DNA of 28,293 bases, from the NCBI GenBank assembly GCA_964492245.1, contig CAZBJJ010000028.1:1-28293 (forward strand), given 5' to 3'. Positions within the stretch are counted from its first letter, which is position 1, and each line of letters starts with the position of its first letter. The stretch comes from CAZBJJ01 sp964492245 (GTDB lineage: Bacteria > Spirochaetota > Spirochaetia > Treponematales > Breznakiellaceae). The notes below the pieces were generated by a model that was not told where the DNA came from, made no database searches, and worked only from the letters and a program-made list of their open reading frames with translations. The position numbers were made by a program, and so were the translations under genes. Of this stretch, positions 16,180 to 24,156 are shown piece by piece.

Positions 16180-17856
16180 ATGCGAGATTTAGTAATTAGT
16201 TTTCCAAATGGTAAAAAAGTTGAATGTCCTTATGGGACAAGAATTGATAAACTACTTCAATACTTTACTCCGTGCGAATCGCCCATTATCGCGGCCTTTG
16301 CCAATAATCAAATCGTTTCCCTCGGTATGCGCCTAGAAGTAAATACCTGTCTATATCCTGTACAGCTCTTTTCCCAAGAGGGCTCTGCAATTTATCGCAG
16401 GTCCCTGGCCTTTCTTTTGGCCATGGCTGCAAAGGAGGTGCTTCCTGAATACCAGCTACAAATTGGCCACTCCCTTGGTTATGGCTATTATTATACCTTT
16501 TTAAGCGAGGAAATTCCCACCGAAGAAGAAATAAAAACTCTCGATCGGCGAATGCGCGATATTGTAAAAAATGACGAAGCTATTATTTATTACTACAAAT
16601 CCTATGCCGATTCCTATGATTACTTTTTACAGAGTGGTCAAGAGGACACTATTTTACTTTTAGAACATTCCAACAGCGATAGAATACCCATATATGAATG
16701 CCGTGGTTTTTTAGATTTAGCCGTTTCGCCCCTTGTTAGCAATACCTCTGTTTTAACCAGCTTTGAGCTTATGCAGTACGAAAATGGCTTTCTTTTACGC
16801 TTTCCATCCACTAAAAGTAAGGGGCAACTTGAGCCCTTTATAGACAGTCCAAAAATATTTTCCGTTTATAAAGAATATAAGCGATGGGGGAAGATGGCCG
16901 GTATTAAATCGGTGGGGCAGTTAAATAAAATTTCTACGAAAGGCGAAATTAAAGATTTTATCCAAGTGGCAGAGGCCTTTCAAAATAAAAAACTTGCCGA
17001 AATTGCCGATACCATTTATAAAAATTCCTCTCAAAAAAAAATTGTTCTAATTGCCGGACCTTCGAGCTCGGGTAAGACAACAACGGCAAAAAGGCTATCC
17101 ATTTTTTTAAAGGTCATGGGCCTAGAGCCAGTGGCCATTGGCCTAGACGATTATTTTCTCGGTACCGAATTTGCGCCCAAGGATGAAAATGGAGACTACG
17201 ATTTCGAGGGCCTCGATGCCCTCGATGTGGCCTATTTTAATCAGCAATTAGTAGAACTTTTAAATGGAAAAGAGGTGGAAATTCCCATCTTCGATTTTAA
17301 AGCAGGTGCGCGCCGAGAGCCTGCCAGCGAAAAAGAGGCCGCTAATCGTCGCATTCGCCTTACCGAAAGAACAATTCTTGTAATCGAGGGGATACATGGC
17401 CTTAACGATGCCTTAAGCCTTCAAGTTCCTGCAGATAACAAGTTTAAACTCTATGTCTCCGCTCTTACCCAGCTGAATTTGGATGATCACAATCGCATAC
17501 CCACCAGCGATAACCGCTTAATTCGGCGGATGGTCAGAGATTCAAATTTTAGGAACCACACTGCTGCTCAAACTATTAACATGTGGCCCAAGGTGCAGCG
17601 AGGAGAGAGAAAACATATTTTTCCATTTCAAGACTGCGCCGATGTGGCCTTTAATTCTGCCCTGGACTACGAGCTGGCTATTTTAAAAGTCTTTGCAGAA
17701 CCTCTTTTGCGTTCGGTTAAGCCCACTATGAAAGAGTATACCGAAGCTTCCAGAATATTATCTTTTTTAGAAAACTTCTCCCCACTTCCCTCGCACTATG
17801 TGCCTAATCAGTCTATTCTTCGCGAATTTATCGGAGGCAGCGAGTTTAAGTATTAA
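16180..17856 (+). CDS. Nucleoside kinase with TGS/ThrRS-like N-terminus (uridine kinase-like)
   Basis: The 558-residue protein joins three parts. Residues 1-65 are a TGS-like domain. Residues 70-200 resemble the ThrRS second additional domain (IGHSLGYGYYYTFL). From about 285 on there is a phosphoribulokinase/uridine kinase P-loop domain with Walker A GPSSSGKT at 293-300, GLDDYFLG, IFDFKAG and IEGIHGLN. Similar fusions occur in Thermotoga, clostridia and treponemes and are annotated as nucleoside or uridine kinases. Substrate choice is not readable. TGGAGG sits just before the ATG. The gene is monocistronic, between the tRNAs and a strong terminator. Confidence 0.88.
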   Translation: MRDLVISFPNGKKVECPYGTRIDKLLQYFTPCESPIIAAFANNQIVSLGMRLEVNTCLYPVQLFSQEGSAIYRRSLAFLLAMAAKEVLPEYQLQIGHSLGYGYYYTFLSEEIPTEEEIKTLDRRMRDIVKNDEAIIYYYKSYADSYDYFLQSGQEDTILLLEHSNSDRIPIYECRGFLDLAVSPLVSNTSVLTSFELMQYENGFLLRFPSTKSKGQLEPFIDSPKIFSVYKEYKRWGKMAGIKSVGQLNKISTKGEIKDFIQVAEAFQNKKLAEIADTIYKNSSQKKIVLIAGPSSSGKTTTAKRLSIFLKVMGLEPVAIGLDDYFLGTEFAPKDENGDYDFEGLDALDVAYFNQQLVELLNGKEVEIPIFDFKAGARREPASEKEAANRRIRLTERTILVIEGIHGLNDALSLQVPADNKFKLYVSALTQLNLDDHNRIPTSDNRLIRRMVRDSNFRNHTAAQTINMWPKVQRGERKHIFPFQDCADVAFNSALDYELAILKVFAEPLLRSVKPTMKEYTEASRILSFLENFSPLPSHYVPNQSILREFIGGSEFKY

Positions 17857-17876
17857 AGGTAACTAAAATCTAAAAG

Positions 17877-17912
17877 TTTGGCCCGGGCAAGACAAGCATT
17901 ACCCGGGCCAAA
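17877..17912. terminator. Two-way intrinsic terminator
   Basis: TTTGGCCCGGG (17877-17887) pairs perfectly with CCCGGGCCAAA (17902-17912) over 11 bp with a 14-base loop. It lies between the convergent kinase gene (+) and the RsbW-like gene (-). The minus-strand reading is followed by CTTTTAGATTTTAG, a fair U-tract; the plus-strand 3' side lacks one, so it may stop the minus-strand operon better. Confidence 0.8.
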
Positions 17913-17933
17913 AACTATGCTTAAAATGGAGAA

Positions 17934-18482
17934 TTAATCTTCTAAAGCAACACCATGTCTTTTTTTAGCAAAGGTCTTTTTAGCAGCTACACCATTTTTT
18001 TTGTCGTTATACACAAAGCCCGCATCCCAGTATTCAAGGGCTGCAAACAGGGCATTGCCCCCATCGTAGTCGTCGGATTTAGGAGTTCGAAAGGAAACAA
18101 AATTGCCAAGTTCCTCAAAGTTTTGTTCGTGTAGACATTGCAATCTTTTGCGATTAAACTCGTTCCATTTTTCTAATTCCTTAAAACCTTCCCCCTCGTC
18201 CTCCACAATAATATGGGCTTCGTCGGAAGAAAATTGATACCAAACGCGCACCAGTTTAGAGGGATCACTTCGGTTTCCATGTTTTACCGCGTTCTTAATA
18301 ATTTCAGAAATTTGCTGTTCTAATAAATTTAACTCTTTTATTTCGGGGGGTGCAGATTGCACAATTAAAAGAGTGAAATATCTAATTTGCCTAAAATCCG
18401 ATGGAAATTCTTTGTATAAAAGATTTGTTTTATCAAAAAGCGGCGAAGAGCCATCAATTTTAATTTCTTTTCCATTAATCAT
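17934..18482 (-). CDS. RsbW/SpoIIAB-like serine kinase ATPase (anti-sigma factor type)
   Basis: This 182-residue protein has a GHKL ATPase fold. The N box QISEIIKNAVKHGN carries N64 and the preceding E60. The G1 box VEDEGEGF is at 93-100 and a later GGNALFAALEYWD takes the G2 position. Such proteins bind a sigma factor or other target and phosphorylate their STAS antagonist. It is longer than SpoIIAB (146) because of a central insert (about 101-135) and a Lys-rich tail. GGAGGA precedes the ATG. It is the last gene of the phosphatase-STAS-kinase operon, 20 bases after the STAS gene. Whether its target is a sigma factor is not known. Confidence 0.8.
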   Translation of the reverse strand: MINGKEIKIDGSSPLFDKTNLLYKEFPSDFRQIRYFTLLIVQSAPPEIKELNLLEQQISEIIKNAVKHGNRSDPSKLVRVWYQFSSDEAHIIVEDEGEGFKELEKWNEFNRKRLQCLHEQNFEELGNFVSFRTPKSDDYDGGNALFAALEYWDAGFVYNDKKNGVAAKKTFAKKRHGVALED

Positions 18483-18502
18483 ATAATTCCTCCGATCCTA
18501 CT

Positions 18503-18841
18503 TTATTCTTCCATTTGTTTTACTGCTTCCTCTATAGAAGCACTTATTGGGAAGTATCCCATTAATTTTGTCAATTCAATAACCTTTTTTACCGAGCCGT
18601 GAATGTTGGTAATGGTCAGCTTTAAATTCATCTTTTTTATGGTAGAGCAGATATATATAAGTGCGCCAATGCCACTGGAATCGATATAGTCAACCCCTTG
18701 TAAGTTTATAATATAGCGCTCGACTTTTTTTTCGAGCATCTTCATAACAAGTTCTTTGAGCTTGTATGAGTTGTAGAGATCCATTTCTCCACTGACATCG
18801 ATAATGTAGATCTCTCCATTCTTTCGGATCTTCAGTTCCAT
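18503..18841 (-). CDS. STAS anti-sigma factor antagonist (RsbV/SpoIIAA-like)
   Basis: A single STAS domain of 112 residues. The strand pattern IYIIDVSGEMDLYNS is followed by the phosphorylation loop GVDYIDSSGIGAL; S55, the first serine of DSSG, is the expected phosphosite. In the partner switch, the unphosphorylated form binds the RsbW-like kinase and frees its target, and the PP2C phosphatase reactivates the phosphorylated form. AGGAGA precedes the ATG. It lies 17 bases after the phosphatase gene. Confidence 0.92.
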   Translation of the reverse strand: MELKIRKNGEIYIIDVSGEMDLYNSYKLKELVMKMLEKKVERYIINLQGVDYIDSSGIGALIYICSTIKKMNLKLTITNIHGSVKKVIELTKLMGYFPISASIEEAVKQMEE

Positions 18842-18858
18842 ATCGTCTCCTGTTGATA

Positions 18859-20778
18859 TTAACGATTAATTTTCATCGCTAATAGTGTTTGATCGTCGTG
18901 TTGCCGTATAGAACCGGCAAAATCCTTAATTTCCCTGCTAATTTTAGATACTAATTCATTGACAGGCAGATCGTGGTTTTTATGCAACATTGTGGTCAAG
19001 GCCCGTATGCCATATTGCCTACCCGCACCATTCATAGTCTCTACAACTCCATCAGTATACAATAATAAAATGTCGTTATTTTCAAGAGTAAAATTAGTAG
19101 ACTTATAATCATATAGTCTTTCTACTCCAATGGGAACACTACTAAGCTCTATGGCATCTACAATCCCATCTCTGTCCTTCCAAAGCAAGGGAGGACGATG
19201 TCCGGCATTTGCATATTCGCATTCACCTGTCAAAGGATTATATATTAAAACTTGCAAGGTGGCAAAGTGATCTATATCTACCTTGCCCGTTATTCCACGG
19301 TTAACCCAGTTTAAAATGGTACTGGCATTTTGATTCGTGTTGGTAACCAAATATAAAATTGCACGTATCATAACCATGACCATGCTTGCCTGTATGCCCT
19401 TGCCGGCAACATCGCACATGACCAAATAAATTTTGTCCTTTCGTGCCTTGATGACATCGAAATAATCTCCATAGACGCCTCGGGCAGGTTTAGAAAAGAA
19501 ACCAAAACTGGCATTTTTGGAATCTATAATTTTTTTAGGGCTAAGCTTTTGTTGAATGTCGGCAGCAATACCAGTAGATGTATTGATATCTGTCTTTTCG
19601 GTTACATCTTGGAAAGAAAATACATTGTTAATAACCAAGGAGGCAAAATCTGCCAGAAGTGCGGCCTTGTCGAAATTTTCATCTTGGAAGGGCTTGCTGG
19701 TATTGTGTCTAGTTAAAATAGACATACCGATAACGCGGTCTTTAATAACAAAGGGTGAAATAATTGCGCTGCCAGCAGTTATCTCTGTGTCGAGTATTAA
19801 GATGGGGTTTTCCGCACAGTTGGGAATAAAAAAAGGTGCGCCTTTTTGTAAAATTTCGGATACTAAGGGGGCGGAAAGGGGAAGCATAAGCTTAGAAAGC
19901 CAGCGATTGACCGATTCCCGATCTCTGGGAATATCTTCGGGAAGGTTGAATAATGGATCTGGCTCGCCGTAAATTGCATGACAACGCAACTCGTCTTCAA
20001 AATCGTCCAGAATAAAAATTGCCGCACCGTCGGCGTTGGTCTCTGCAGAAAGTGTCAATGCGACATAGTCCATTAAGGATTGAATATCCGCTCCGCTGGA
20101 AATAGTATCGGTGGCGCGCGATACAAAGCCATAAAGGCTGTCGATTGTCTCCACCTGATAATCGCGGTCTTTAATTAGATTGTCCTGTAAGCCCCGCCAA
20201 TAGCTTGTTAGGCCTAGGTTTAGGGCAATATAGGAAATGGGTACGACAATAAAAGAATAAAACAATGCCGATTCACTGAAAAAAACGAATATTGGGGGAA
20301 GGAAAAGAAAGACTCCCAAAGAAGCAAGGCCAAAAAGCGAGAGGACGCGGTCTTTGTGAATGCTGTCCTTTGAAAAAACAAGCAAGAATAGTATACAGGG
20401 AGTTAAAAGAGCAATAATTTTAGGGATAAAGGGGAGGGCCGGAAGAGTAAAATATACAATTGGAATGCCTATTAAAAGGGCCCCAACAAGAGCAGTTAAA
20501 AATACGGAGAAGGTATTTTTTATATTGAGAAAAAATATAAGGACAATGAAAAGACAGGGGATGGCACCCGCCATAATTAGAAAAAGTGAGCTGGGGAAAA
20601 AAAGATAAAAAATATCCTTAAGAGCTAAGAATATTAAAAGAGGCATAATAAAAAGGGAAATTCTGAGGGGATCAGTTTTTTTAATTCCCAATAGTGAACA
20701 TAAAGCTACCCCAATTAAAGCCAACTGGCTAACCAATGGAAACTGGAAGAAGGTAAGCTCCATTATAGAAGAAATCAT
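18859..20778 (-). CDS. Membrane RsbU-like PP2C (SpoIIE) phosphatase with GAF domain
   Basis: About 639 residues from the ATG at 20778. Residues 10-195 hold six to eight hydrophobic segments, a membrane sensor region. A GAF domain follows (about 220-390). The SpoIIE-type PP2C domain has GDYFD (437-441), DVAGKG (456-461), YANAGHRPPL, LLYTDGVVE and HDDQTLL, so the metal-binding aspartates are present and the enzyme should be active on phospho-STAS. The start is uncertain: a TTG at 20790 and an ATG at 20763 are in frame and none has a good ribosome binding site. It heads the three-gene module behind a sigma70-type promoter. Confidence 0.88.
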   Translation of the reverse strand: MISSIMELTFFQFPLVSQLALIGVALCSLLGIKKTDPLRISLFIMPLLIFLALKDIFYLFFPSSLFLIMAGAIPCLFIVLIFFLNIKNTFSVFLTALVGALLIGIPIVYFTLPALPFIPKIIALLTPCILFLLVFSKDSIHKDRVLSLFGLASLGVFLFLPPIFVFFSESALFYSFIVVPISYIALNLGLTSYWRGLQDNLIKDRDYQVETIDSLYGFVSRATDTISSGADIQSLMDYVALTLSAETNADGAAIFILDDFEDELRCHAIYGEPDPLFNLPEDIPRDRESVNRWLSKLMLPLSAPLVSEILQKGAPFFIPNCAENPILILDTEITAGSAIISPFVIKDRVIGMSILTRHNTSKPFQDENFDKAALLADFASLVINNVFSFQDVTEKTDINTSTGIAADIQQKLSPKKIIDSKNASFGFFSKPARGVYGDYFDVIKARKDKIYLVMCDVAGKGIQASMVMVMIRAILYLVTNTNQNASTILNWVNRGITGKVDIDHFATLQVLIYNPLTGECEYANAGHRPPLLWKDRDGIVDAIELSSVPIGVERLYDYKSTNFTLENNDILLLYTDGVVETMNGAGRQYGIRALTTMLHKNHDLPVNELVSKISREIKDFAGSIRQHDDQTLLAMKINR

Positions 20779-20806
20779 GTAATAGTCCAACCTATACTAG
20801 GATCTG

Positions 20807-20826
20807 ATGTGCATACTAGTGCACAT
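20807..20826. repeat. 7+7 bp inverted repeat in the leader of the RsbU-like gene
   Basis: ATGTGCATACTAGTGCACAT: ATGTGCA and TGCACAT are exact inverted repeats around six bases. It lies about 30 bases before the start and about 60 bases after the predicted transcription start, so it could be an operator-like site or an RNA hairpin that limits translation. Confidence 0.55.
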
Positions 20827-20889
20827 AACAGGTCTAATGAAAAAATATCAAAAAATCCTGTTTAGCTAAATATTGTAAAATTCTTTTAT

Positions 20890-20918
20890 ATTCTAGCATC
20901 GAAGAGATTAGCCGTCAA
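20890..20918 (-). promoter_or_regulatory. Sigma70-type promoter of the RsbU/V/W-like operon
   Basis: Minus strand TTGACG (20918-20913), 17-base spacer, TAGAAT (20895-20890); five of six matches in each box. The start would be near 20883, leaving a leader of about 105 bases that contains the inverted repeat. The hemolysin III gene ends 30 bases upstream, next to a 12-bp palindrome AAACTCGAGTTT (20935-20946). Confidence 0.65.
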
Positions 20919-20947
20919 GCAAAAGTACAGGTCGAAACTCGAGTTTG

Positions 20948-21619
20948 CTATACCAGATAAAAAATGGCAAACCAGTGGCAAATAGCAGCACCGAGGACAA
21001 AGACATGCCAGGTTACATGGGTACCCCGCCGAGCTTTTAATTGATACCAGATGGTACCCGCGGTATAAAAGAGTCCACCGACAATTAAAAAAAACAGGCT
21101 TATGGAAGGTATGGCTTGTACCGATACCTTCCAGCCCATGATAATGGCCCAGCCCATCAAAATATAGACGAAAACTTCCACTTTTTTAAGCGCTTTTATT
21201 CCTACAGCATGTAGGCTAATACCCAAAATTGCCAGACCCCACTCAATACCAAAAAGGGTCCAGCCCCAAGGGCCCCGCAGGGCGACTAGACAAAAGGGGG
21301 TATAGGTGCCGGCAATGAGCAGATAAATGGCACTGTGATCCAGTATCCGAAAAACTCGTTTTCCCGACTCTGCGGATAGGGCATGATAAATTGTCGAAGC
21401 CATAAACATAATAAACATAGTGGCTCCATAGATTGCCCCAGAGACAATGAGCCAAACATTTTTAGTATTGCCAAAAAAGCCATTCCCTTTTAGCGTAAGC
21501 AGCACAATGCCGGTAATTGCTAAAAGGGCTCCAATTCCATGCAAAATAGAATTGGCGATTTCCTCGCCAGGTGTCTGAAATGGTAAGGGTTGGTCCTTGC
21601 TCAGTTTTTTTTGTGTCAT
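20948..21619 (-). CDS. Hemolysin III family (PAQR-like) seven-helix membrane protein
   Basis: From the ATG at 21619, behind GGGAGAG, the product is 223 residues with seven predicted membrane helices. Conserved polar residues of the family are present: H27 in ILHGIGA, S75xxYH79 in STIYHA, D94-H95 in RILDHSAIYLLIAGTYTPF and the metal-site pair HVTWH (201-205). PAQR-type proteins are thought to be zinc-dependent hydrolases such as ceramidases; 'hemolysin' is a legacy name and toxin activity should not be assumed. The frame runs 34 codons further upstream into the previous gene without family similarity. It is 14 bases after the sigma-like gene, so both probably share the sigma54 promoter. Confidence 0.88.
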   Translation of the reverse strand: MTQKKLSKDQPLPFQTPGEEIANSILHGIGALLAITGIVLLTLKGNGFFGNTKNVWLIVSGAIYGATMFIMFMASTIYHALSAESGKRVFRILDHSAIYLLIAGTYTPFCLVALRGPWGWTLFGIEWGLAILGISLHAVGIKALKKVEVFVYILMGWAIIMGWKVSVQAIPSISLFFLIVGGLFYTAGTIWYQLKARRGTHVTWHVFVLGAAICHWFAIFYLV

Positions 21620-21633
21620 ATCTCTCCCTTTTC

Positions 21634-22509
21634 TTATTTGTTTTCGACCCCCTCTATAGCCAAAGGTTGCGAAGCAAGCTGTTTTCTCATCATTTTTTTC
21701 TTTAAAATATCCAGCGAACAACAGACGGTGCTCGGTGAAATATTTAAAAGGCGGGCGATATCAATATTCAACACTCTGTATACCTGTTGTTCCCTAGCGG
21801 CAATATAATTGTCTTTATTCTGGATAACTTTAGCCAAATCTGCCCTTAATTTTTTTTTATTAAAATCATCAATATTTTCACATTCTAAACGCGCTTTTAA
21901 TACATATATTTTTGCCATATAATTTTGTTTTCTTTCCAGATATTTAATGCGTGCAATTTTGTTTTTGCAACAGGTTTCCAACTGTTCAATAAGTGCTATG
22001 ACGATATTTAAGGGCATTTTTAAACCTTTGGCCAAACTTTCAATTATTTCATCGCTTAAAAATGGGGATAATTTTAATACCAAAATAAGATTTTGTCGCT
22101 GACTTCCAAATTTTGGTTGAAGTTCTGTAACATATCGATAGTTTCCCGGATAATGTCGGGATTTTTCCATTACCTCTTCCTGGTAATATTGCTTAATGGC
22201 AATTTTTTCATAAAATTCTATCTGGTTATCTCGCCTTATTAACTCGAACCTTCCCCATTTAACAACTGAGTGAATGTAAGCGTCGAAGCAAGAATCTTTG
22301 GACTCATAGCTACAAATAGCCTTTATTATTCTATCGTACAGTCGTACAAATAATTCGTGTATTTCCTCTTTCTGTAAGCGAGAAAATTTAAATCTTTCGG
22401 GGTATTTTAGAATATATAGATAGATTTTTTCAATTAAGTCCTTTTTGTCTATGCTACCATTCTTATATTCTACCCAGTTTAAATGTAATTCGTTGGATGT
22501 GTTTCGCAT
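21634..22509 (-). CDS. Sigma-factor-like regulatory protein of unknown family
   Basis: This 291-residue, basic protein has no family I can name. Residues 15-95 look like a degenerate sigma region 2: a helical block with KEEIHELFVRLYDRIIKAI and then FDAYIHSVVKWGRFELIRR, like the xxFxxWLxxIxRNxxxxxxR pattern of sigma proteins. Residues 145-180 and 245-272 each resemble region-4 helix-turn-helices; the second, NIDIARLLNISPSTVCCSLDILKKK, is a clear HTH. The ribosome binding site AAGGAGGAAGC is perfect. It is first in a two-gene unit with hemolysin III behind a sigma54 promoter. It could be a divergent sigma factor or another HTH regulator. Confidence 0.55.
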   Translation of the reverse strand: MRNTSNELHLNWVEYKNGSIDKKDLIEKIYLYILKYPERFKFSRLQKEEIHELFVRLYDRIIKAICSYESKDSCFDAYIHSVVKWGRFELIRRDNQIEFYEKIAIKQYYQEEVMEKSRHYPGNYRYVTELQPKFGSQRQNLILVLKLSPFLSDEIIESLAKGLKMPLNIVIALIEQLETCCKNKIARIKYLERKQNYMAKIYVLKARLECENIDDFNKKKLRADLAKVIQNKDNYIAAREQQVYRVLNIDIARLLNISPSTVCCSLDILKKKMMRKQLASQPLAIEGVENK

Positions 22510-22531
22510 GCTTCCTCCTTAATGGATAAGG

Positions 22532-22550
22532 ATGCAAGAAGCGTGCCAAG
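22532..22550 (-). promoter_or_regulatory. Sigma54 (RpoN) -24/-12 promoter
   Basis: The minus strand reads CTTGGCACGCTTCTTGCAT: TGGCACG (22548-22542), four bases, TTGC (22537-22534), then A. GG and GC are exactly 10 bases apart. This is a full match to YTGGCACG-N4-TTGCW. A start about 12 bases after the GC (near 22522) leaves a short leader containing only the ribosome binding site of the sigma-like gene, exactly as expected for a real promoter. Confidence 0.85.
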
Positions 22551-22622
22551 CCAATTTGAAAATAGTTATATCATTACCTAGCAGTAAAATAAAGTTTTTT
22601 TTAGAAACATGAAAAAAAAATC

Positions 22623-22642
22623 TGTTACATATTGTTACATTT
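22623..22642. repeat. Two tandem 10-bp repeats upstream of the sigma54 promoter
   Basis: TGTTACATAT (22623-22632) is followed at once by TGTTACATTT (22633-22642). The period is one DNA turn. It lies about 100-120 bases upstream of the predicted sigma54 start, where enhancer-binding activators often bind, but it also spans the last codons and stop of the DHH gene. Confidence 0.5.
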
Positions 22643-23623
22643 GTCGGAGCTTACGGTAAATTGTTCCTTAAAAGCATGTATAATTTTAGGTTTCAGCTCC
22701 GCAATTTTTGCATGTATACCTATGCCCGAGGCCTGTTGATGTCCGCCGCCCCCAAAGTCTGCGGCGATTTTCGAGACATCAATCTTATCCTTGGATCGCA
22801 GGCCCACTGTGCAAAAATCTTCCCTTTCCTGGCGAATTACCGCAATAGCCTGAACATTTTCTACAGACTGCAAGAGCTGGTACAGCATATCGGAATCTCT
22901 GCCCTCTAGGCCATAGGCCTGGGTGTCTTCCATGGTTTCCCAGCTCACTAGGAGCTGGCCATCATAATAGCTTTCGCAGCGCTGTAATAAAATGCCCAAT
23001 AGGCGCCGAGAATCTAAACTTTTGCCACCATGTATGTGCTGAAAGGTCCTTTTAGGGCTAGCTCCTGCAGAAATAAGGCGGGAGGCCATTTCCACCCAGA
23101 TGGCAGAATTTTCGTGTAAATGGCGAAAAAAACCGGTATCGCTACAAAAGCCAAGGAATAGGGCATCTGCCTCTTCTTTGGTAGGTTTACGATCCATGGC
23201 TTCGATAAGTGCTAAAATTAAAAGGCTGGTAGAGGGGCTTTGGGGTTCAATAAACTGAACCTCGCCAAAGGGCAGGCCCCGTGCGTGATGGTCTATACTT
23301 GCTGTGGGCATGCTGTTAAATGCTGGGGGAACTTCGCCGATGCGGTCAAAATTCGAGCAATCTAAAACAATGAGGCGCGTCTTAGAGTAATCGCCTACAG
23401 GCAGGTGGCTGGTAAATAAATTCTCGTATTCTTTAATTTCGGTTCTTTTAAAGGGGCCATTGGAAAAAAGAAAGGTTTTTTTTCCCAGCCTCCGTAGAAA
23501 AGCGCTAAGGGCCAGCTGGCTGCCGATACAGTCGCCATCTGGCTCCATATGCCCTGCAATACAAAATGAATCACCGGCCTGTATAAAATTGAGAAGCGCA
23601 GAGGGGACTGATATCTGTTGCAT
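22625..23623 (-). CDS. nrnA: DHH/DHHA1 phosphoesterase, NrnA-like
   Basis: The 332-residue protein has the bimetal DHH site: GHMEPDGDCIGSQ (24-36), D88 in LDCSNFDRIG, DHH at 111-113 and SDTG at 161-164. The DHHA1 half ends with the GGGGHQQASG loop (291-300). NrnA-type enzymes cut nanoRNA and 3'-phosphoadenosine phosphate, and relatives cut linear pGpG or cyclic di-AMP products. Length and absence of PAS/GGDEF domains fit NrnA rather than GdpP. GAGG abuts the ATG with no spacer, so translation may be coupled to the upstream gene whose stop is seven bases away. Confidence 0.85.
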   Translation of the reverse strand: MQQISVPSALLNFIQAGDSFCIAGHMEPDGDCIGSQLALSAFLRRLGKKTFLFSNGPFKRTEIKEYENLFTSHLPVGDYSKTRLIVLDCSNFDRIGEVPPAFNSMPTASIDHHARGLPFGEVQFIEPQSPSTSLLILALIEAMDRKPTKEEADALFLGFCSDTGFFRHLHENSAIWVEMASRLISAGASPKRTFQHIHGGKSLDSRRLLGILLQRCESYYDGQLLVSWETMEDTQAYGLEGRDSDMLYQLLQSVENVQAIAVIRQEREDFCTVGLRSKDKIDVSKIAADFGGGGHQQASGIGIHAKIAELKPKIIHAFKEQFTVSSDKCNNM

Positions 23624-23630
23624 CCTCTTG

Positions 23631-24071
23631 TTACGGTACCTTTAATTCTTCTACATTAAATTCTTCTTTAAGATTTACGCTGCTGGGAATATAGCCCCAG
23701 GACTCGTGCCCGATACTTTCGCGGACATAGAGAATAGCATGGCTGAATTGCCCAGATTTATAATATACAACTAAATGTGGCCATTCTGCACCGGAGCGAA
23801 TTTTAACCAATTGGGCCTTGCCGGCAGCTTTTTCGAACCAGGTGGCAGGCAGATAGGCCCGTTTTAGGCTCATACCCGAACGGTAGGCAACCATATAGCC
23901 CAAGGAATGGGGGTACACTTTTTCCAGCGGAATATCAATATAGTAAAACTCCGATTCGGATTTAAATTTTCCATAGGCCCCCCCCGCACTTTCTTGGGCA
24001 AAGCTGGCAAGGCCTGTTGTAAGCAATAAAACAAACGCAAGCACTAGCTTCCTTCTAAAGAAGTCTCTCAT
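23631..24071 (-). CDS. Small secreted protein of unknown function
   Basis: From the ATG at 24071, behind GGAGGG, the product is 146 residues. MRDFFRRKLVLAFVLLLTTG is a signal peptide, with cleavage likely after ASFA (residue 25). The mature part of about 120 residues contains EFYYIDIPLEKVYPHSLGYMV, YLPATWFEKA and SHAILYVRESIGHESWGYIP, suggesting a compact beta-rich periplasmic protein without cysteines. I do not recognise the family. The open frame runs 29 codons further upstream, but that start lies within the -10 box. It is the first gene of a unit with the NrnA-like gene. Confidence 0.75.
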   Translation of the reverse strand: MRDFFRRKLVLAFVLLLTTGLASFAQESAGGAYGKFKSESEFYYIDIPLEKVYPHSLGYMVAYRSGMSLKRAYLPATWFEKAAGKAQLVKIRSGAEWPHLVVYYKSGQFSHAILYVRESIGHESWGYIPSSVNLKEEFNVEELKVP

Positions 24072-24156
24072 TTTTCCCTCCAGATTTAGCTGATTTTCCT
24101 GTATAGCGGAAAACCATGGACATCCCTGTCCCCGTTGGCAACGAACATCTTCAATC

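Noticed and set aside
19556..19972. Plus-strand frame of 138 codons inside the RsbU-like gene
   Set aside because: It is antisense to the conserved GAF domain and has no ribosome binding site or recognisable domain.
20948..21721. Calling the hemolysin III protein a toxin
   Set aside because: The family is a PAQR-like membrane protein with a metal site; the name is historical and no toxin features are visible.
22596..22622. A/T-only hairpin (runs of T and A at 22596-22620) as a terminator for the DHH gene
   Set aside because: The stem would be only A-T pairs with no GC clamp; too weak to call.
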